DNA from: a virus
IMG/VR virus record: IMGVR_UViG_3300037584_004104
Span: 1 to 23,078 of that record
DNA length: 23,078 bases
Reading direction: 5' to 3' (one strand)
The translations under genes were made by a program, and so were the position numbers. The notes under the pieces were generated by a model. That model did not search any database and was not told where the DNA came from. It saw nothing but the letters and a program-made list of their open reading frames with translations. This document shows positions 14,599 to 23,078 of the stretch, one piece after another. Positions within the stretch are counted from its first letter, which is position 1. Each line of letters begins with the position of its first letter.

Positions 14599-15321
14599 AT
14601 GCTTTCTTCTTTTAACAACCCGACTACGAACGAGCAGCAAGCCAAGATTCGGGAATGTGCAGAGGTTGCACACCCTGTTGAAGCGTGTGGCTTTGTTTTG
14701 AACAATGGAGACGTTGTTGAATGCACTAACACGTCTAAAGAAGAGAACACTTTTACGATTAGCGCTGAAGAGACTGCTTTGTATCTTGACGACGCGGCAG
14801 CGTCTTGGCATAGCCATATCGACTATGGGACCGTCAGTTTCGCGGACATCAATGCTTCCAAGGCATTGAACCTGCCGTATGCAATTTTTAATTGTGCAGG
14901 CACGGAGCATTTTTACTTTGATCCGGGTCAGTCAGCTGGCTTGCTGGGGCGCCCATGGCTGTATGGCGGTTACGACTGTTATTCAGCAGTGCGTGACTGG
15001 TACAGCCAAGAGATGGGTGTTGCTATGGGCGACTATGAACGCTTGTACGAGGGCGAATGGGTGCAGCGTGGTTTTACCCACTTTGAAGACAACTTTGCGG
15101 CTGAAGGCTTTGTGCGGATCCCCCCGTCAGTGCCGTTGGAGCGGGGCGACGTGTTTCTTATGAAGATTAAAAACGACGATGCTTGCAACCATGTCGCAGT
15201 GCTGGAAGACCCAGAGGCCAATCAGATTTACCAGCATTTAGTAGGCCGCAAGTCTGAGGTGATGTCCTACAGCGGCTATTTCCGCGATAATACGGCCATG
15301 GTCGTTCGGCGGATTGCCTAA
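14599..15321 (+). CDS. Tail tip assembly protein, gpK-like (JAMM + NlpC/P60)
   Basis: 240 aa from the ATG at 14599; the frame is open to a TTG at 14500, but that extension lies inside the gpL gene and has no family character. Two hydrolase-type domains. An N-terminal JAB/MPN metalloprotease fold carries the metal motif His71-x-His73...Ser80-x-x-Asp83 (SWHSHIDYGTVSFADI). A C-terminal NlpC/P60 cysteine peptidase domain has Cys127 (GGYDCYSAVRDWY), His198 (ACNHVAVLED) and His213 (IYQHLVG) as likely triad. This pairing is the hallmark of lambda gpK, which helps assemble the tip and may cut the cell wall on entry. All expected catalytic residues are present. The stop overlaps the gpI-like ATG. Confidence 0.93.
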   Translation: MLSSFNNPTTNEQQAKIRECAEVAHPVEACGFVLNNGDVVECTNTSKEENTFTISAEETALYLDDAAASWHSHIDYGTVSFADINASKALNLPYAIFNCAGTEHFYFDPGQSAGLLGRPWLYGGYDCYSAVRDWYSQEMGVAMGDYERLYEGEWVQRGFTHFEDNFAAEGFVRIPPSVPLERGDVFLMKIKNDDACNHVAVLEDPEANQIYQHLVGRKSEVMSYSGYFRDNTAMVVRRIA

Positions 15322-15971
15322 TGGTTACGATCCGATTGGTTGGTGAAGCTGGACGCAGGTTTGGCCGCAAATTCCAGCTAGCTATTAAAACGCCTGCTGA
15401 GGGCTTGCGAGCTTTGATGCTGCAGATCCCTGGCCTGCGGCAATACCTGCTGGAGTCGGGTGACAAGGGTGTTGCTTGGAAGGTGATAACTGATTACGCG
15501 CAAGATGGTATTGACGAAGAGCAGCTGTTGTGGCCGATCAGCCAGCGGTTAGTGCTTGCCCCTGTCCCTGTGGGTCGCGGTGGCGTGGGCAAAATCATTG
15601 CCGGTGTTGCTTTGGTTACTGCAGCAATCCTGTTTGCGCCTGCAGGAGCTTTCTTGGGGTTAGGCGGTGGCCTCGCCGGGGGGTTTTTGGGGCTTGCTGG
15701 AGCGACTGCAGTTGGATCAATAGGCCTTTCACTGATTTTTGGCGGCGTAGCAGAGCTTCTGACGCCAACGCCCAAGATGCCAAATGTCAAGTTTGGCGGC
15801 TCCAGCGCAACGACAGGCCGTAACCAAGTTGAGCAATTGAACTCATTTACGTTCGACAAGTCAAACGCGAACACAGTCCAAGGTGACGTTGTGCCGGTGC
15901 TATATGGGGAACGTATCATTGGTGCATTGCCTGTCCTTTCGTTCGGCCTTGAGCTGCAGAACTTCTTGTGA
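15321..15971 (+). CDS. Tail tip assembly protein, gpI-like
   Basis: 216 aa, near lambda gpI in length. It has an N-terminal beta-grasp-like region (MVTIRLVGEAGRRFGRKFQL), a helix with LRALMLQIPGLRQYL, a Gly/Ala-rich hydrophobic central segment at residues ~88-147 (VGKIIAGVALVTAAILFAPA, then two further GLGGG/GLAGA runs) and a conserved C-terminus at ~185-213 (TVQGDVVPVLYGERIIGALP, then VLSFGLE). The last motif is diagnostic of the lambda tail assembly I family. gpI is needed for tip formation together with gpK, and the hydrophobic stretch may interact with the host membrane. Coupled at both ends: its ATG shares a base with the gpK stop, and its TGA overlaps the gpJ ATG. Confidence 0.92.
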   Translation: MVTIRLVGEAGRRFGRKFQLAIKTPAEGLRALMLQIPGLRQYLLESGDKGVAWKVITDYAQDGIDEEQLLWPISQRLVLAPVPVGRGGVGKIIAGVALVTAAILFAPAGAFLGLGGGLAGGFLGLAGATAVGSIGLSLIFGGVAELLTPTPKMPNVKFGGSSATTGRNQVEQLNSFTFDKSNANTVQGDVVPVLYGERIIGALPVLSFGLELQNFL

Positions 15972-18900
15972 TGGACAGTGACACTCAAGCAACAGAAGTA
16001 GAAGTCAGCGGCGCTGGCGGTGGAGGTGGCGGGCGGTCACAGCCCAAGACTGTTGTTCAGCAAACAATTGTTCAGGCTCCTAAGGCGCGTCAGCCAGTAG
16101 AAGCAGCTAACAATCTTTTTTCGGTTGCATTTGCCAAGACTGTTTATGCGTTATCTGAGGGTGAAGTAGAAGGTTTCCCAAACGGCATTGAGAAGGACGT
16201 TTATCTTGATGGCGTCCCAATCCGTAACCCAGACAATTCTGCAAATTTTGAAGGATTTACGCTCGACTCTCGCGATGGCGACGATGCGACTCAAACCCCT
16301 ATCTCAGGTTTTAGCCAAGTAGAAAACACTGTTGGCGTAAATGTTGGGGTTACTCAGGCCACTGGAGCGATCACGCGGGCGATTACTGACACAGATACTG
16401 AGCGTGCAAGAGTCATTATTACGCATGCTGCGCTGCAGGCTCAGAACCAAGACAATGGAGACATCAATGGCACTTCTGTTAGCTACAGAATTGAAGTCAA
16501 TTCAAATGGTGGTGCTTTTACAACTATTTCAGAGCCAACAGTTACTGGCAAATCAAACAGCGAATTTCAAAGGGCTTATGAGTTTGACTTGCCTGGGACA
16601 GGGCCTTGGAACCTGCGTGTTTCTCGTTTGACTGCGGATAGTAGTTCTGCTTTCATTCAAAACAGTATTTCGTGGCAAAGTTACGTTGAAATTATCGACG
16701 AAAAACTTGCTTATCCCAATACAGCATGTGTCGCGCTCAAGGTTGACGCTAGGCAGTTCAATACTATCCCTGACGTATCTGTAAAGCTGCGCGGCAAACG
16801 TGTTCAGGTCCCTACTAACTACAACGCAGCGACTCGAACTTATACAGGCGTGTGGGACGGGACATTCCAAATGGCATGGACCGATAACCCTGCTTGGATC
16901 TTTAGAGATATTGTTTTAAACGAAAGGTTTGGCGTCAAGCGTTATATCAATTCAATTGCTATTGACCCTTGGTATCTCTACACCGTTAGTCAGTATTGCG
17001 ACGAAAGCGTGCCTAATGGCTCTGGCGGCACTGAGCCTCGCTTTACGTGCAACGTGTATCTGCAAAACCCAGGCAGTGTGTATGACGTATTGAATGCGTT
17101 GGCATCTTGCTTCCGTGGGTTGATTTACTACAGCGAAGGTGAACTATATCTAACGCAAGATCGCCTACAGGATCCAGTTCAGCAGTTTAGTGAAGCAAAT
17201 GTCATTCAAGATGTTGCGGAGAATGGCGAGGTCTCCAGCCCATGCTTTAACTATTCAGGCTCTGCGCGTGCAGCGCGTAAAACTGTTGTTCTTGCAAACT
17301 GGGATGACCCTAATCAGGTTTACAGCTCAGTTACTGAGTATCAGCAAGATGATGAGTTGCTGGATAAGCTTGGATATAACCCTGTTGATCTTCGCTTAAT
17401 TGGAGTTACTTCTCGCGGCCAAGCCTTGCGAGCAGCTAAGCACACACTGTTTAGCGACAGATACGAGACTGAAAAAGTAAGTTTTCGCATTGGAGCGGAA
17501 GGGTTAGCCGCTGGTGTTGGCGAAGTTATTCAAATTGCCGATCCACTCAAGCAAGGGCAGCGCTTGGGTGGACGCATTGTGGCGATAGATGGAAACACCG
17601 TCACGCTAGATGCAGTCTTGGCGCTGGTTGATGGCACGTCGTACACCTTGACGCTTGTTATCCCTGACGGCGAGACATTGACAAATGGAGATGGCACAAA
17701 AACTACAAGGCCTAAGCTTCAAGTTTTTAACGTAGTTAGCTCGACCGATGTCAATAATGAAGTCCAAGAGATGAGGATACAGCGCCAAAGTACAACAGAC
17801 AATTTGCTGACGCAAAGCAGCAATAATTTGGTGGCTCGTGTTGTAACAAGTGACGCAAAAAACACAAAGCTTGAATTAGACGCAGCTGTCAATTCACAAA
17901 TAGGCGCGTTATGGGTGCTTGAGTGGAGCGCGATGCAAGCGGCCACCTATAGGATCGTTTCAATTGCAGAAACAGAGCCGTTAATTTATCAAGTTGAGGC
18001 AATCCAATACAACCTTAGCAAGTATGGATATGTTGATAATGATTTGCCAGTAGCTATACCGAAAGATCGATTTCAGTTGCGTCAAATTACGCCGCCAACC
18101 AGCCTTGATGCAGATCTTGAGTTTTCTAATGGGCAAACATCAATCAAGGCGTCTTGGAAAGCGCCTCAGTTCAACAATTCGGTTGACCTGTTGATTCGCG
18201 GTTACAGATACCAATGGCGGAAGAGCGGGGATACTGAATGGCATGACGTGGTTTCAGTGCAAGCGACGACAGTCGAGATACCTTTGCAAAACCATGTTTT
18301 CGGTAGTTCGTACCAAGTGCGGGTTGCCGCTGTAAATCGACTTGGCACTCAGTCTGACTGGGTGACCTATGACGTTGACTCGTTCCCTGCGATTCCAGAT
18401 TTAAGCGCATCTAAGTTTGGCGCGACATTGACGCATGCAAGCCAGCCAGACGGGACGCATTTGTTGATTGTAAATTCTGGAACGTGCCCAATCCCTGAGC
18501 GAATTAATGGCTATCGATGCTGGGTTAGGCCGCGCACTTTGACTTCAGGTGAGATCCCTGGCGTCAAGACGCCCGACTCTGAGGGCTGGTATTTCTTGGC
18601 TGATATTCCGCTTACTGGGTATTACACGCAAGCGTTTCACGCGCCAGACACCTATGACGTGCGCGTGAATTTTACTAGCGCAATTTTTGGCGAAAACCCT
18701 ACTAATTACATATTTGACGTTGTGGAGCGGGATGAAATCGCCCCACCAACTCCAAGCAATTTCAGTGTTGTTGAGAATCAAGATAGTAGCGGTAAGCGTT
18801 TTAGCTGGTCTTTGCCAATTACCCAATATGGCAGTTGGGATCAAAACATTGTTGCAGACATCACTGGCTATGAAGTTAAATACAAAAAAGGCACTTTAGC

Positions 18901-20098
18901 TTTAAACAGCGTTGGGTTTGATGTCGCAACGGATTTGGTTACCGTAAAAACTTCAACGGTTATTGGAACTTTAACCAACCAACATTTGTTGAACAAGGGC
19001 GATGAAATTGTTTTCGCCGTTTCTTCTGGATCGCTACCAACTGGGGTTGCAGCAGGAACAACTTATTTTGTGGCGAACGATGGATTTACCAGTACAACTT
19101 TTAAACTTGCCGCCACGAATGGAGGCGCTGCAATTAATTTAACTGGCACGGCGACAGGCACATACAATGTGTCAGCGCCAGCAGCTTTAAAAACACGTTT
19201 AGACACTCAGGCAACTTGGGGCGCAGGCATTGAATTAGCTTCTGGAGGTTTGCCAGCGCAACAGCAATGGTTTGAAACAGCTTTGTTTGATACTGACAGT
19301 TTTGTTGTCATGGTCAAATCAGTTGATGCAACTCAGTGGCGAGCTGACGTCCCAGCTTTTGTCCTTGTAAACATTGGGGCTCCACCAGTTAGCAATGCAG
19401 TTCAGTCTATCGATGCTAAAAATGCACCGTCTAATGATTGGCCTGGAACGTATGACAATTGCTCTGTGGTTGGTGGCAGCCTAGTTCAAACCAATGCTGA
19501 GTTAGACAGTATATTTACTTGGAATTTTGACAACAACAACCTGCAAAGCGCTTTGTTGTTTAGCACCACATCCACTGCAACTTATGCTCATTCTTTAGTT
19601 GCCCTGACCGGTCAAGCCACTGAGATCACAAAAGAAGATGATTTTAATTTGCTCAAAGAAGACGGGGACAAGCTTGTTGGCGAACAACGTTTTTACAGTG
19701 CAACAGAACTTTCAGAGGGCGGCATCGTTCACCCTTATGCACCGTTTGAAAAACTGCTTGGCGATGTTTACCGCGTTGAGACTCGATTTAAAAGCCCAGA
19801 CGGTGGCGTAACAGCAGGCAACATTAGTGCGTTGACTGCACAGCTGGACTACCCAGACGTCATTGAGAAACAGAACGATGTTGTCATTGGGGCGTCGGGA
19901 ACGGCGGTATCTCTGACCAAGACATTTAGGGCAGTTGCGAGTGTGTCAATAACTGCTTTGCAGACGGGAGGCAGCCCTTCAACTGCTGTGACTGCTGTTG
20001 TAACGGCCAAAAGCACGAGTTCCGTTACCATTAAGTGTCTGAACTCCGCTGGCACCGGGGTCACTGGCCTTGTTGACATCACTGTGATTGGTTACTGA
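15971..20098 (+). CDS. Central tail tip / host-recognition protein, gpJ-like
   Basis: 1375 aa from the ATG at 15971 (a GTG directly before it is less likely; the ATG overlaps the gpI stop). Residues ~16-24 are Gly-rich (GAGGGGGGR) as in lambda gpJ. The next ~650 residues follow the J/tail-hub plan: NNLFSVAFAKTVYALSEGEV, VYLDGVPIRN, KLAYPNTACVALKVDARQFN, TDNPAWIFRDIVLNERFG and VYDVLNALASCFRGLIYYSE. A fibronectin III-like domain lies at ~706-806 (IRGYRYQWRKSGDTEWHDV ... YQVRVAAVNRLG). A second, starting near 923, is interrupted at ~980-1068 by an inserted beta module. The C-terminal ~85 residues (from LDYPDVIEKQNDVVIGASG) form a beta module also seen at the end of other J proteins. The C-terminal half is the likely receptor-contact part. 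Confidence 0.94.
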   Translation: MDSDTQATEVEVSGAGGGGGGRSQPKTVVQQTIVQAPKARQPVEAANNLFSVAFAKTVYALSEGEVEGFPNGIEKDVYLDGVPIRNPDNSANFEGFTLDSRDGDDATQTPISGFSQVENTVGVNVGVTQATGAITRAITDTDTERARVIITHAALQAQNQDNGDINGTSVSYRIEVNSNGGAFTTISEPTVTGKSNSEFQRAYEFDLPGTGPWNLRVSRLTADSSSAFIQNSISWQSYVEIIDEKLAYPNTACVALKVDARQFNTIPDVSVKLRGKRVQVPTNYNAATRTYTGVWDGTFQMAWTDNPAWIFRDIVLNERFGVKRYINSIAIDPWYLYTVSQYCDESVPNGSGGTEPRFTCNVYLQNPGSVYDVLNALASCFRGLIYYSEGELYLTQDRLQDPVQQFSEANVIQDVAENGEVSSPCFNYSGSARAARKTVVLANWDDPNQVYSSVTEYQQDDELLDKLGYNPVDLRLIGVTSRGQALRAAKHTLFSDRYETEKVSFRIGAEGLAAGVGEVIQIADPLKQGQRLGGRIVAIDGNTVTLDAVLALVDGTSYTLTLVIPDGETLTNGDGTKTTRPKLQVFNVVSSTDVNNEVQEMRIQRQSTTDNLLTQSSNNLVARVVTSDAKNTKLELDAAVNSQIGALWVLEWSAMQAATYRIVSIAETEPLIYQVEAIQYNLSKYGYVDNDLPVAIPKDRFQLRQITPPTSLDADLEFSNGQTSIKASWKAPQFNNSVDLLIRGYRYQWRKSGDTEWHDVVSVQATTVEIPLQNHVFGSSYQVRVAAVNRLGTQSDWVTYDVDSFPAIPDLSASKFGATLTHASQPDGTHLLIVNSGTCPIPERINGYRCWVRPRTLTSGEIPGVKTPDSEGWYFLADIPLTGYYTQAFHAPDTYDVRVNFTSAIFGENPTNYIFDVVERDEIAPPTPSNFSVVENQDSSGKRFSWSLPITQYGSWDQNIVADITGYEVKYKKGTLALNSVGFDVATDLVTVKTSTVIGTLTNQHLLNKGDEIVFAVSSGSLPTGVAAGTTYFVANDGFTSTTFKLAATNGGAAINLTGTATGTYNVSAPAALKTRLDTQATWGAGIELASGGLPAQQQWFETALFDTDSFVVMVKSVDATQWRADVPAFVLVNIGAPPVSNAVQSIDAKNAPSNDWPGTYDNCSVVGGSLVQTNAELDSIFTWNFDNNNLQSALLFSTTSTATYAHSLVALTGQATEITKEDDFNLLKEDGDKLVGEQRFYSATELSEGGIVHPYAPFEKLLGDVYRVETRFKSPDGGVTAGNISALTAQLDYPDVIEKQNDVVIGASGTAVSLTKTFRAVASVSITALQTGGSPSTAVTAVVTAKSTSSVTIKCLNSAGTGVTGLVDITVIGY

Positions 20099-21231
20099 TG
20101 GCTGACGCACGCATTTCGCAGCTCCCAGCAGCTACAACGCTGGCCAGCGCTGACATCATTCCGTTTAGCAGTATCAGCGCAAGCGAAACGCGCAAGATCA
20201 CAGCAAACAACCTTGGTCTTGCATTGACCACGTTGGGCTTATCGGTTGGAACGGCTACTCCAGGCACGCCGTACACAGGTCAGCTTTGGGTCAATACCTC
20301 AACAAACCCGCCAAAGTTGTTTGTCTACAATGGCGCAACTTTTGTTGAGATCAGTTTTCACCCAGCAGACATTGGCACTAGCGCTGGAAGCATTGCAACC
20401 AACCCTGGCAGCAGCGCTCCAACAACTAATGCCTTGGGGCAGCTATGGCTTGACACAAGCCAAACGCCTGACGAGCTGAAGGTCTTTGATGGGTCTGCGT
20501 TTGTCCGCGTTGATCCGCAAGGCATTACGCAAGCCGCAGGTGATGCAAGGTATTTAAGGATCACAAACGCCAACGCTAATTTCTTGCAATTAGCCGGTGG
20601 GACGCTGACGGGCGATTTGACGTTGGCAGGCAATCCAACCACGAACAACATGGCCTCAAACAAGGCTTATGTTGACACACAGATTGCTGCTATCCCTGCA
20701 GCAACAGATTTAACACCTGCTGGAACGGTTATTTATTCAGCGAGGTCAACAGCTCCAACTGGATATTTGCACGCCAATGGTGCAGCAGTTAGCCGAACAA
20801 CATTTGCGACGTTGTTTGCTGCGATTGATACGACTTACGGCGCTGGTAACGGCTCAACGACGTTTAATGTTCCAGATTTACGTGGCGAGTTTCTGCGTGG
20901 ATTAGATAGCGGCAGAGGCGTTGATAGCGGTCGAGGGCTTGGAAGTGCTCAGGGCGGTCAAAACGCTAGTCACGATCACAGCGTTAGCGGAACAACTAGC
21001 ACAAAAAGCTTGACAGGCTCTTTCCGCCCAGGCACTCACAGTCAAATCAATGCAACTGGTGTCTTTTCAGACGTTGGCAACGTTGGGTCGGTGGAGGGCC
21101 ATGACGCGAATAATGGTCGTCAAATCAACTTCAATGCAAGCCACAACCATACTTTTTCGGCCACTACCAGTAGCAACGGTTCTGAAGCACGCCCGCGCAA
21201 CATTGCCTTGCTGCCCTGTATCAAGACCTAA
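20098..21231 (+). CDS. Tail fibre protein with phage tail collar domain
   Basis: 377 aa. Order: residues 1-42, N-terminal module (MADARISQLPAATTLASADI ... TRKITANNL), also found in the next gene and likely the attachment part; 61-85 and 114-138, two copies of a GQLW..TS..P..L.V..G..FV unit; ~145-198, a fibre-shaft segment (GDARYL ... GGTLTGDLTLAGNPTTNNMA ... KAYVDTQI); 205-262, a collar domain (PAGTVIYSARSTAPTGYLHA ... FNVPDLRGEFLRG); and a Gly/Ser/His tail with His-x-His pairs at 292/294 and 349/351, as in metal-binding collar proteins, ending in the typical ARPRNIALLPCIK. It is a trimeric adhesin-type protein of the tail tip. The ATG overlaps the J stop. Confidence 0.9.
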   Translation: MADARISQLPAATTLASADIIPFSSISASETRKITANNLGLALTTLGLSVGTATPGTPYTGQLWVNTSTNPPKLFVYNGATFVEISFHPADIGTSAGSIATNPGSSAPTTNALGQLWLDTSQTPDELKVFDGSAFVRVDPQGITQAAGDARYLRITNANANFLQLAGGTLTGDLTLAGNPTTNNMASNKAYVDTQIAAIPAATDLTPAGTVIYSARSTAPTGYLHANGAAVSRTTFATLFAAIDTTYGAGNGSTTFNVPDLRGEFLRGLDSGRGVDSGRGLGSAQGGQNASHDHSVSGTTSTKSLTGSFRPGTHSQINATGVFSDVGNVGSVEGHDANNGRQINFNASHNHTFSATTSSNGSEARPRNIALLPCIKT

Positions 21232-21267
21232 GGCAGGGCTAAAATCTGGTTACTGCACGGCTGAGCT

Positions 21268-23078
21268 ATGGCTGACGTCAAAATCACAGACCTAGCCGCG
21301 TACAGCGTGCCAACAAGCACTGACGTTTTAGCGGTAGTTGACGTAGGCAGTGACCTAACCAAAAAAGTCAGCATTGCTGACCTGATGGAGAATGCAGGCA
21401 CTGGAACGGCGGCGGCTCCTGGCATTTCTTTTGATGGTGACAACGACACTGGTGTTTACCACCCAGCAAATAATCAGGTTGCTTTAACGGCTGGTGGGAC
21501 GCAGGCGCTGTTAGCAGAAAGCACTGGGATCACCATTCCGGGCAACCTAACGGTGTCTGGAACGACCACGACGATTGATACAACGACGCTGGTTGTTGAA
21601 GACAAGAACATTGAGATTGGCAAGGTCAGCACGCCGAGTGACACGACTGCTGATGGCGGCGGAATCACGCTGAAGGGTGCAAGCGATAAAACAATTACTT
21701 GGGTGAACAGCACTGATTGCTGGACGTTTAATCAGTCAGTGGACGTCGGCGGCAACGTTCGAATCGACAGTACGGGCAAATTGGGTGTGGGGACGGCGAG
21801 CCCTCAAGATTTGCTCCACCTTTCTGGCACAGTGCCAGACATTAGGTACACCGACACAACTGGCGATGAGTACAAAGTTGGAAATAATAATGGAGTTTTT
21901 CGCGTCTATAACGTAACGGATGCAAATACTCCATTTGTGATAAACGGTGCGGGCAAAGTTGGTGTTGGAACGACAAGCCCAGTATTTAAGTTTCACGCTA
22001 ATGAAACAAGCGGTTCATCTATTGCTGGGTTGTTTCAGACAAATCAAACGGAGTCTTTTATCTCTTTTGCAGCAAGCGGGACCACAGCCACTTCAACTGT
22101 CCGCTTTGGCGCAAATGGAGACAACTTAATTGCATTCGTGAACGGCGGTGAGCGCCTACGAATCGACAGCTCAGGCCGAGTTGGAATTGGAACGTCGACT
22201 GTCGGAGCTACCTTGCATCTAAACAATGCTACGGAAGGCGATGTCTATTTAAAAGCTAACTCAGGCGACGGCGGAGCTGATCGAGGGTTAGAAATTAAAT
22301 CAGGCACCGGAGCTTTTACTGGATCCAAGCATATCTTTGACGCAAAGTCGTCAGGCGGCCAGCTTGAATTTAGGACTGCAAGCTCTCCAGCATTATTTAT
22401 TAACCAGACACAGCAAGTAGGCATTGGCACGACGTCGCCTTTGTCAAAACTTAACATCAAGGGAACACAAGGAAATTGGCGTGTCGACCCTGATTCTGTA
22501 TCTGGAGAAATCCAAGTTCTTTCCACTAACACAGCTAATTCAGGTTTCATAAATTATAGATTACGCGCTAATGATAGTATTTTTGAAAATGGCGGCATCG
22601 AGCGCCTACGCATCAACAGCTCGGGCAATGTTGGGATAGGCACCTCAGCGCCCTTCGACACTTTGCAGGTAAAAACAGGAGCTAACGCAAACTTCCTGTT
22701 TAGCACTGCTTCTACTGAGCCAAGCCTTGAAATTTTTAATGATGCAGGAAACACAAATGTTCCATTAAACATAAGAGCGTCGGAATACAAATTTAAAATT
22801 CAAGGCACCGAAAAAGTACGAATCGACAGCTCGGGCAGGTTGTTAATAAACAATACTACTGCAGGCGATAATCATCCACTTCAAGTTACGGCTTCTAGTA
22901 CAAGTAATGCTATTGCAATTATTGGCAGAGCGGCAGATGATATTGGTTCGCTGACTTTTTACGAAAATGATAGAAGCACAAATCTTGGTGAGATTCAATA
23001 TCGCCAAGATCACGTTAATTTTAGACACCGTGTAGGCGACATTCGTTTTGCAACTGGTGGTGTAACTGAGCGCATGCG
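21268..23078 (+). CDS. Long repetitive tail fibre protein, 3' end outside window
   Basis: The frame starting at ATG 21268 stays open to the right edge (603 complete codons), so the C-terminus is missing. Residues 1-42 (MADVKITDLAAYSVPTSTDV ... TKKVSIADLM) match the N-terminal module of the preceding fibre. Then come GISFDGDNDTGVYHPANNQV and a conserved block at ~98-160 (TTTIDTTTLVVEDKNIEIGK ... GGGITLKGASDKTITWVNST) familiar from cyanophage and other aquatic phage structural proteins. After that, at least six beta repeats of the form (ERLRIDSSG)xVGIGTxSP have turn motifs near residues 171, 230, 304, 383, 454 and 524. A further repeat (TERM) begins at the edge. This looks like the shaft of a trimeric fibre, probably for host binding. 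It may end in a chaperone or receptor domain beyond the window. Confidence 0.85.
   Translation, partial: MADVKITDLAAYSVPTSTDVLAVVDVGSDLTKKVSIADLMENAGTGTAAAPGISFDGDNDTGVYHPANNQVALTAGGTQALLAESTGITIPGNLTVSGTTTTIDTTTLVVEDKNIEIGKVSTPSDTTADGGGITLKGASDKTITWVNSTDCWTFNQSVDVGGNVRIDSTGKLGVGTASPQDLLHLSGTVPDIRYTDTTGDEYKVGNNNGVFRVYNVTDANTPFVINGAGKVGVGTTSPVFKFHANETSGSSIAGLFQTNQTESFISFAASGTTATSTVRFGANGDNLIAFVNGGERLRIDSSGRVGIGTSTVGATLHLNNATEGDVYLKANSGDGGADRGLEIKSGTGAFTGSKHIFDAKSSGGQLEFRTASSPALFINQTQQVGIGTTSPLSKLNIKGTQGNWRVDPDSVSGEIQVLSTNTANSGFINYRLRANDSIFENGGIERLRINSSGNVGIGTSAPFDTLQVKTGANANFLFSTASTEPSLEIFNDAGNTNVPLNIRASEYKFKIQGTEKVRIDSSGRLLINNTTAGDNHPLQVTASSTSNAIAIIGRAADDIGSLTFYENDRSTNLGEIQYRQDHVNFRHRVGDIRFATGGVTERM
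21760..23078 (+). repeat. Dispersed DNA repeats inside the fibre gene
   Basis: Near-identical 18-base units, CGAATCGACAGCTCGGGC and variants, occur at 21760-21777, 22159-22176, 22609-22626 and 22819-22836, each encoding RI(D/N)S(S/T)G. Several are preceded by GAGCGCCTA (22150, 22600) and followed by a GTTGGxATxGGxAC tract encoding VGIGT. Related VGIGT/VGVGT units without the first half occur near 21955 and 22414. A partial copy (GAGCGCATGCG) starts at the right edge. They are in frame and spaced 210-450 bases apart, so they are peptide-coding repeats, not CRISPR. Confidence 0.8.

Noticed and set aside
14473-14910. 145-residue minus-strand ORF over the gpL/gpK junction
   Set aside because: It is antisense to two genes with recognised motifs and Cys/Arg-rich, without start signals; a shadow.
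21760-22836. CRISPR-like or phase-variation repeat array
   Set aside because: Repeat spacing is irregular, all units are in frame and encode a known fibre beta-turn motif; there are no palindromic repeats or uniform spacers.
1-23078. tRNA genes, integrase, lysis genes, toxin or anti-phage genes
   Set aside because: No such gene or motif was seen on either strand; all supported genes are virion structure or assembly genes.

Overview
The window is one uninterrupted late (virion) gene cluster of a tailed phage or prophage with a long non-contractile, lambda-type (siphovirus) tail. Every credible gene is on the + strand. Genes are packed with ATGA/TGATG overlaps or gaps of a few bases, and no stretch over about 100 bases lacks a gene. 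No integrase, repressor, lysis, replication, tRNA or host gene is visible, so the sequence cannot say whether this is a free phage or a prophage. The tail-fibre modules (repeated ERLRIDSSG...VGIGTxSP units and a VEDKNIEIGK...GGGITLKG block) resemble those I know from aquatic phages, especially cyanophages, and many starts lack a Shine-Dalgarno sequence. A cyanobacterial or other aquatic bacterial host is a reasonable but unproven inference.

Layout. 1-4409: DNA packaging and portal (small terminase cut by the left edge, large terminase of the GpA family, a gpW-like head-tail joiner with an extra N-terminal domain, lambda gpB-like portal). 4387-7745: head shell, with a multi-module protein that fuses an HK97-type prohead protease to the major capsid protein, then a small protein and a probable decoration protein, closed by an intrinsic terminator. 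7785-9597: head-tail joining (gpFII-like), tail terminator (gpU-like), a small overlapping ORF and the tail tube, closed by a second terminator. 9685-10367: tail assembly chaperones G and T, joined by a GGGAAAC -1 frameshift site. 10354-13374: tape measure. 13374-20098: tail-tip genes in lambda order M, L, K, I, J. 20098-23078: a collar-domain tail fibre and a long repeat-built fibre that runs off the right edge.

How the genes work together. Terminase pumps DNA through the portal into a shell matured by the fused protease. gpW, gpFII and gpU analogues finish the neck and the tail end. Tube, chaperones and tape measure set tail length, and M-L-K-I-J build the tip, which carries the two fibres. 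The order is almost exactly lambda (Nu1-A-W-B-[head]-FII-U-V-G-T-H-M-L-K-I-J), with the lambda C-D-E head genes replaced by an HK97-style protease-capsid fusion. I saw no anti-phage or other unknown system. The most interesting points are architectural: the modular protease-capsid protein, the gpW fusion, the well-formed frameshift element, the overlapping small ORF, and the shared N-terminus of the two fibres.
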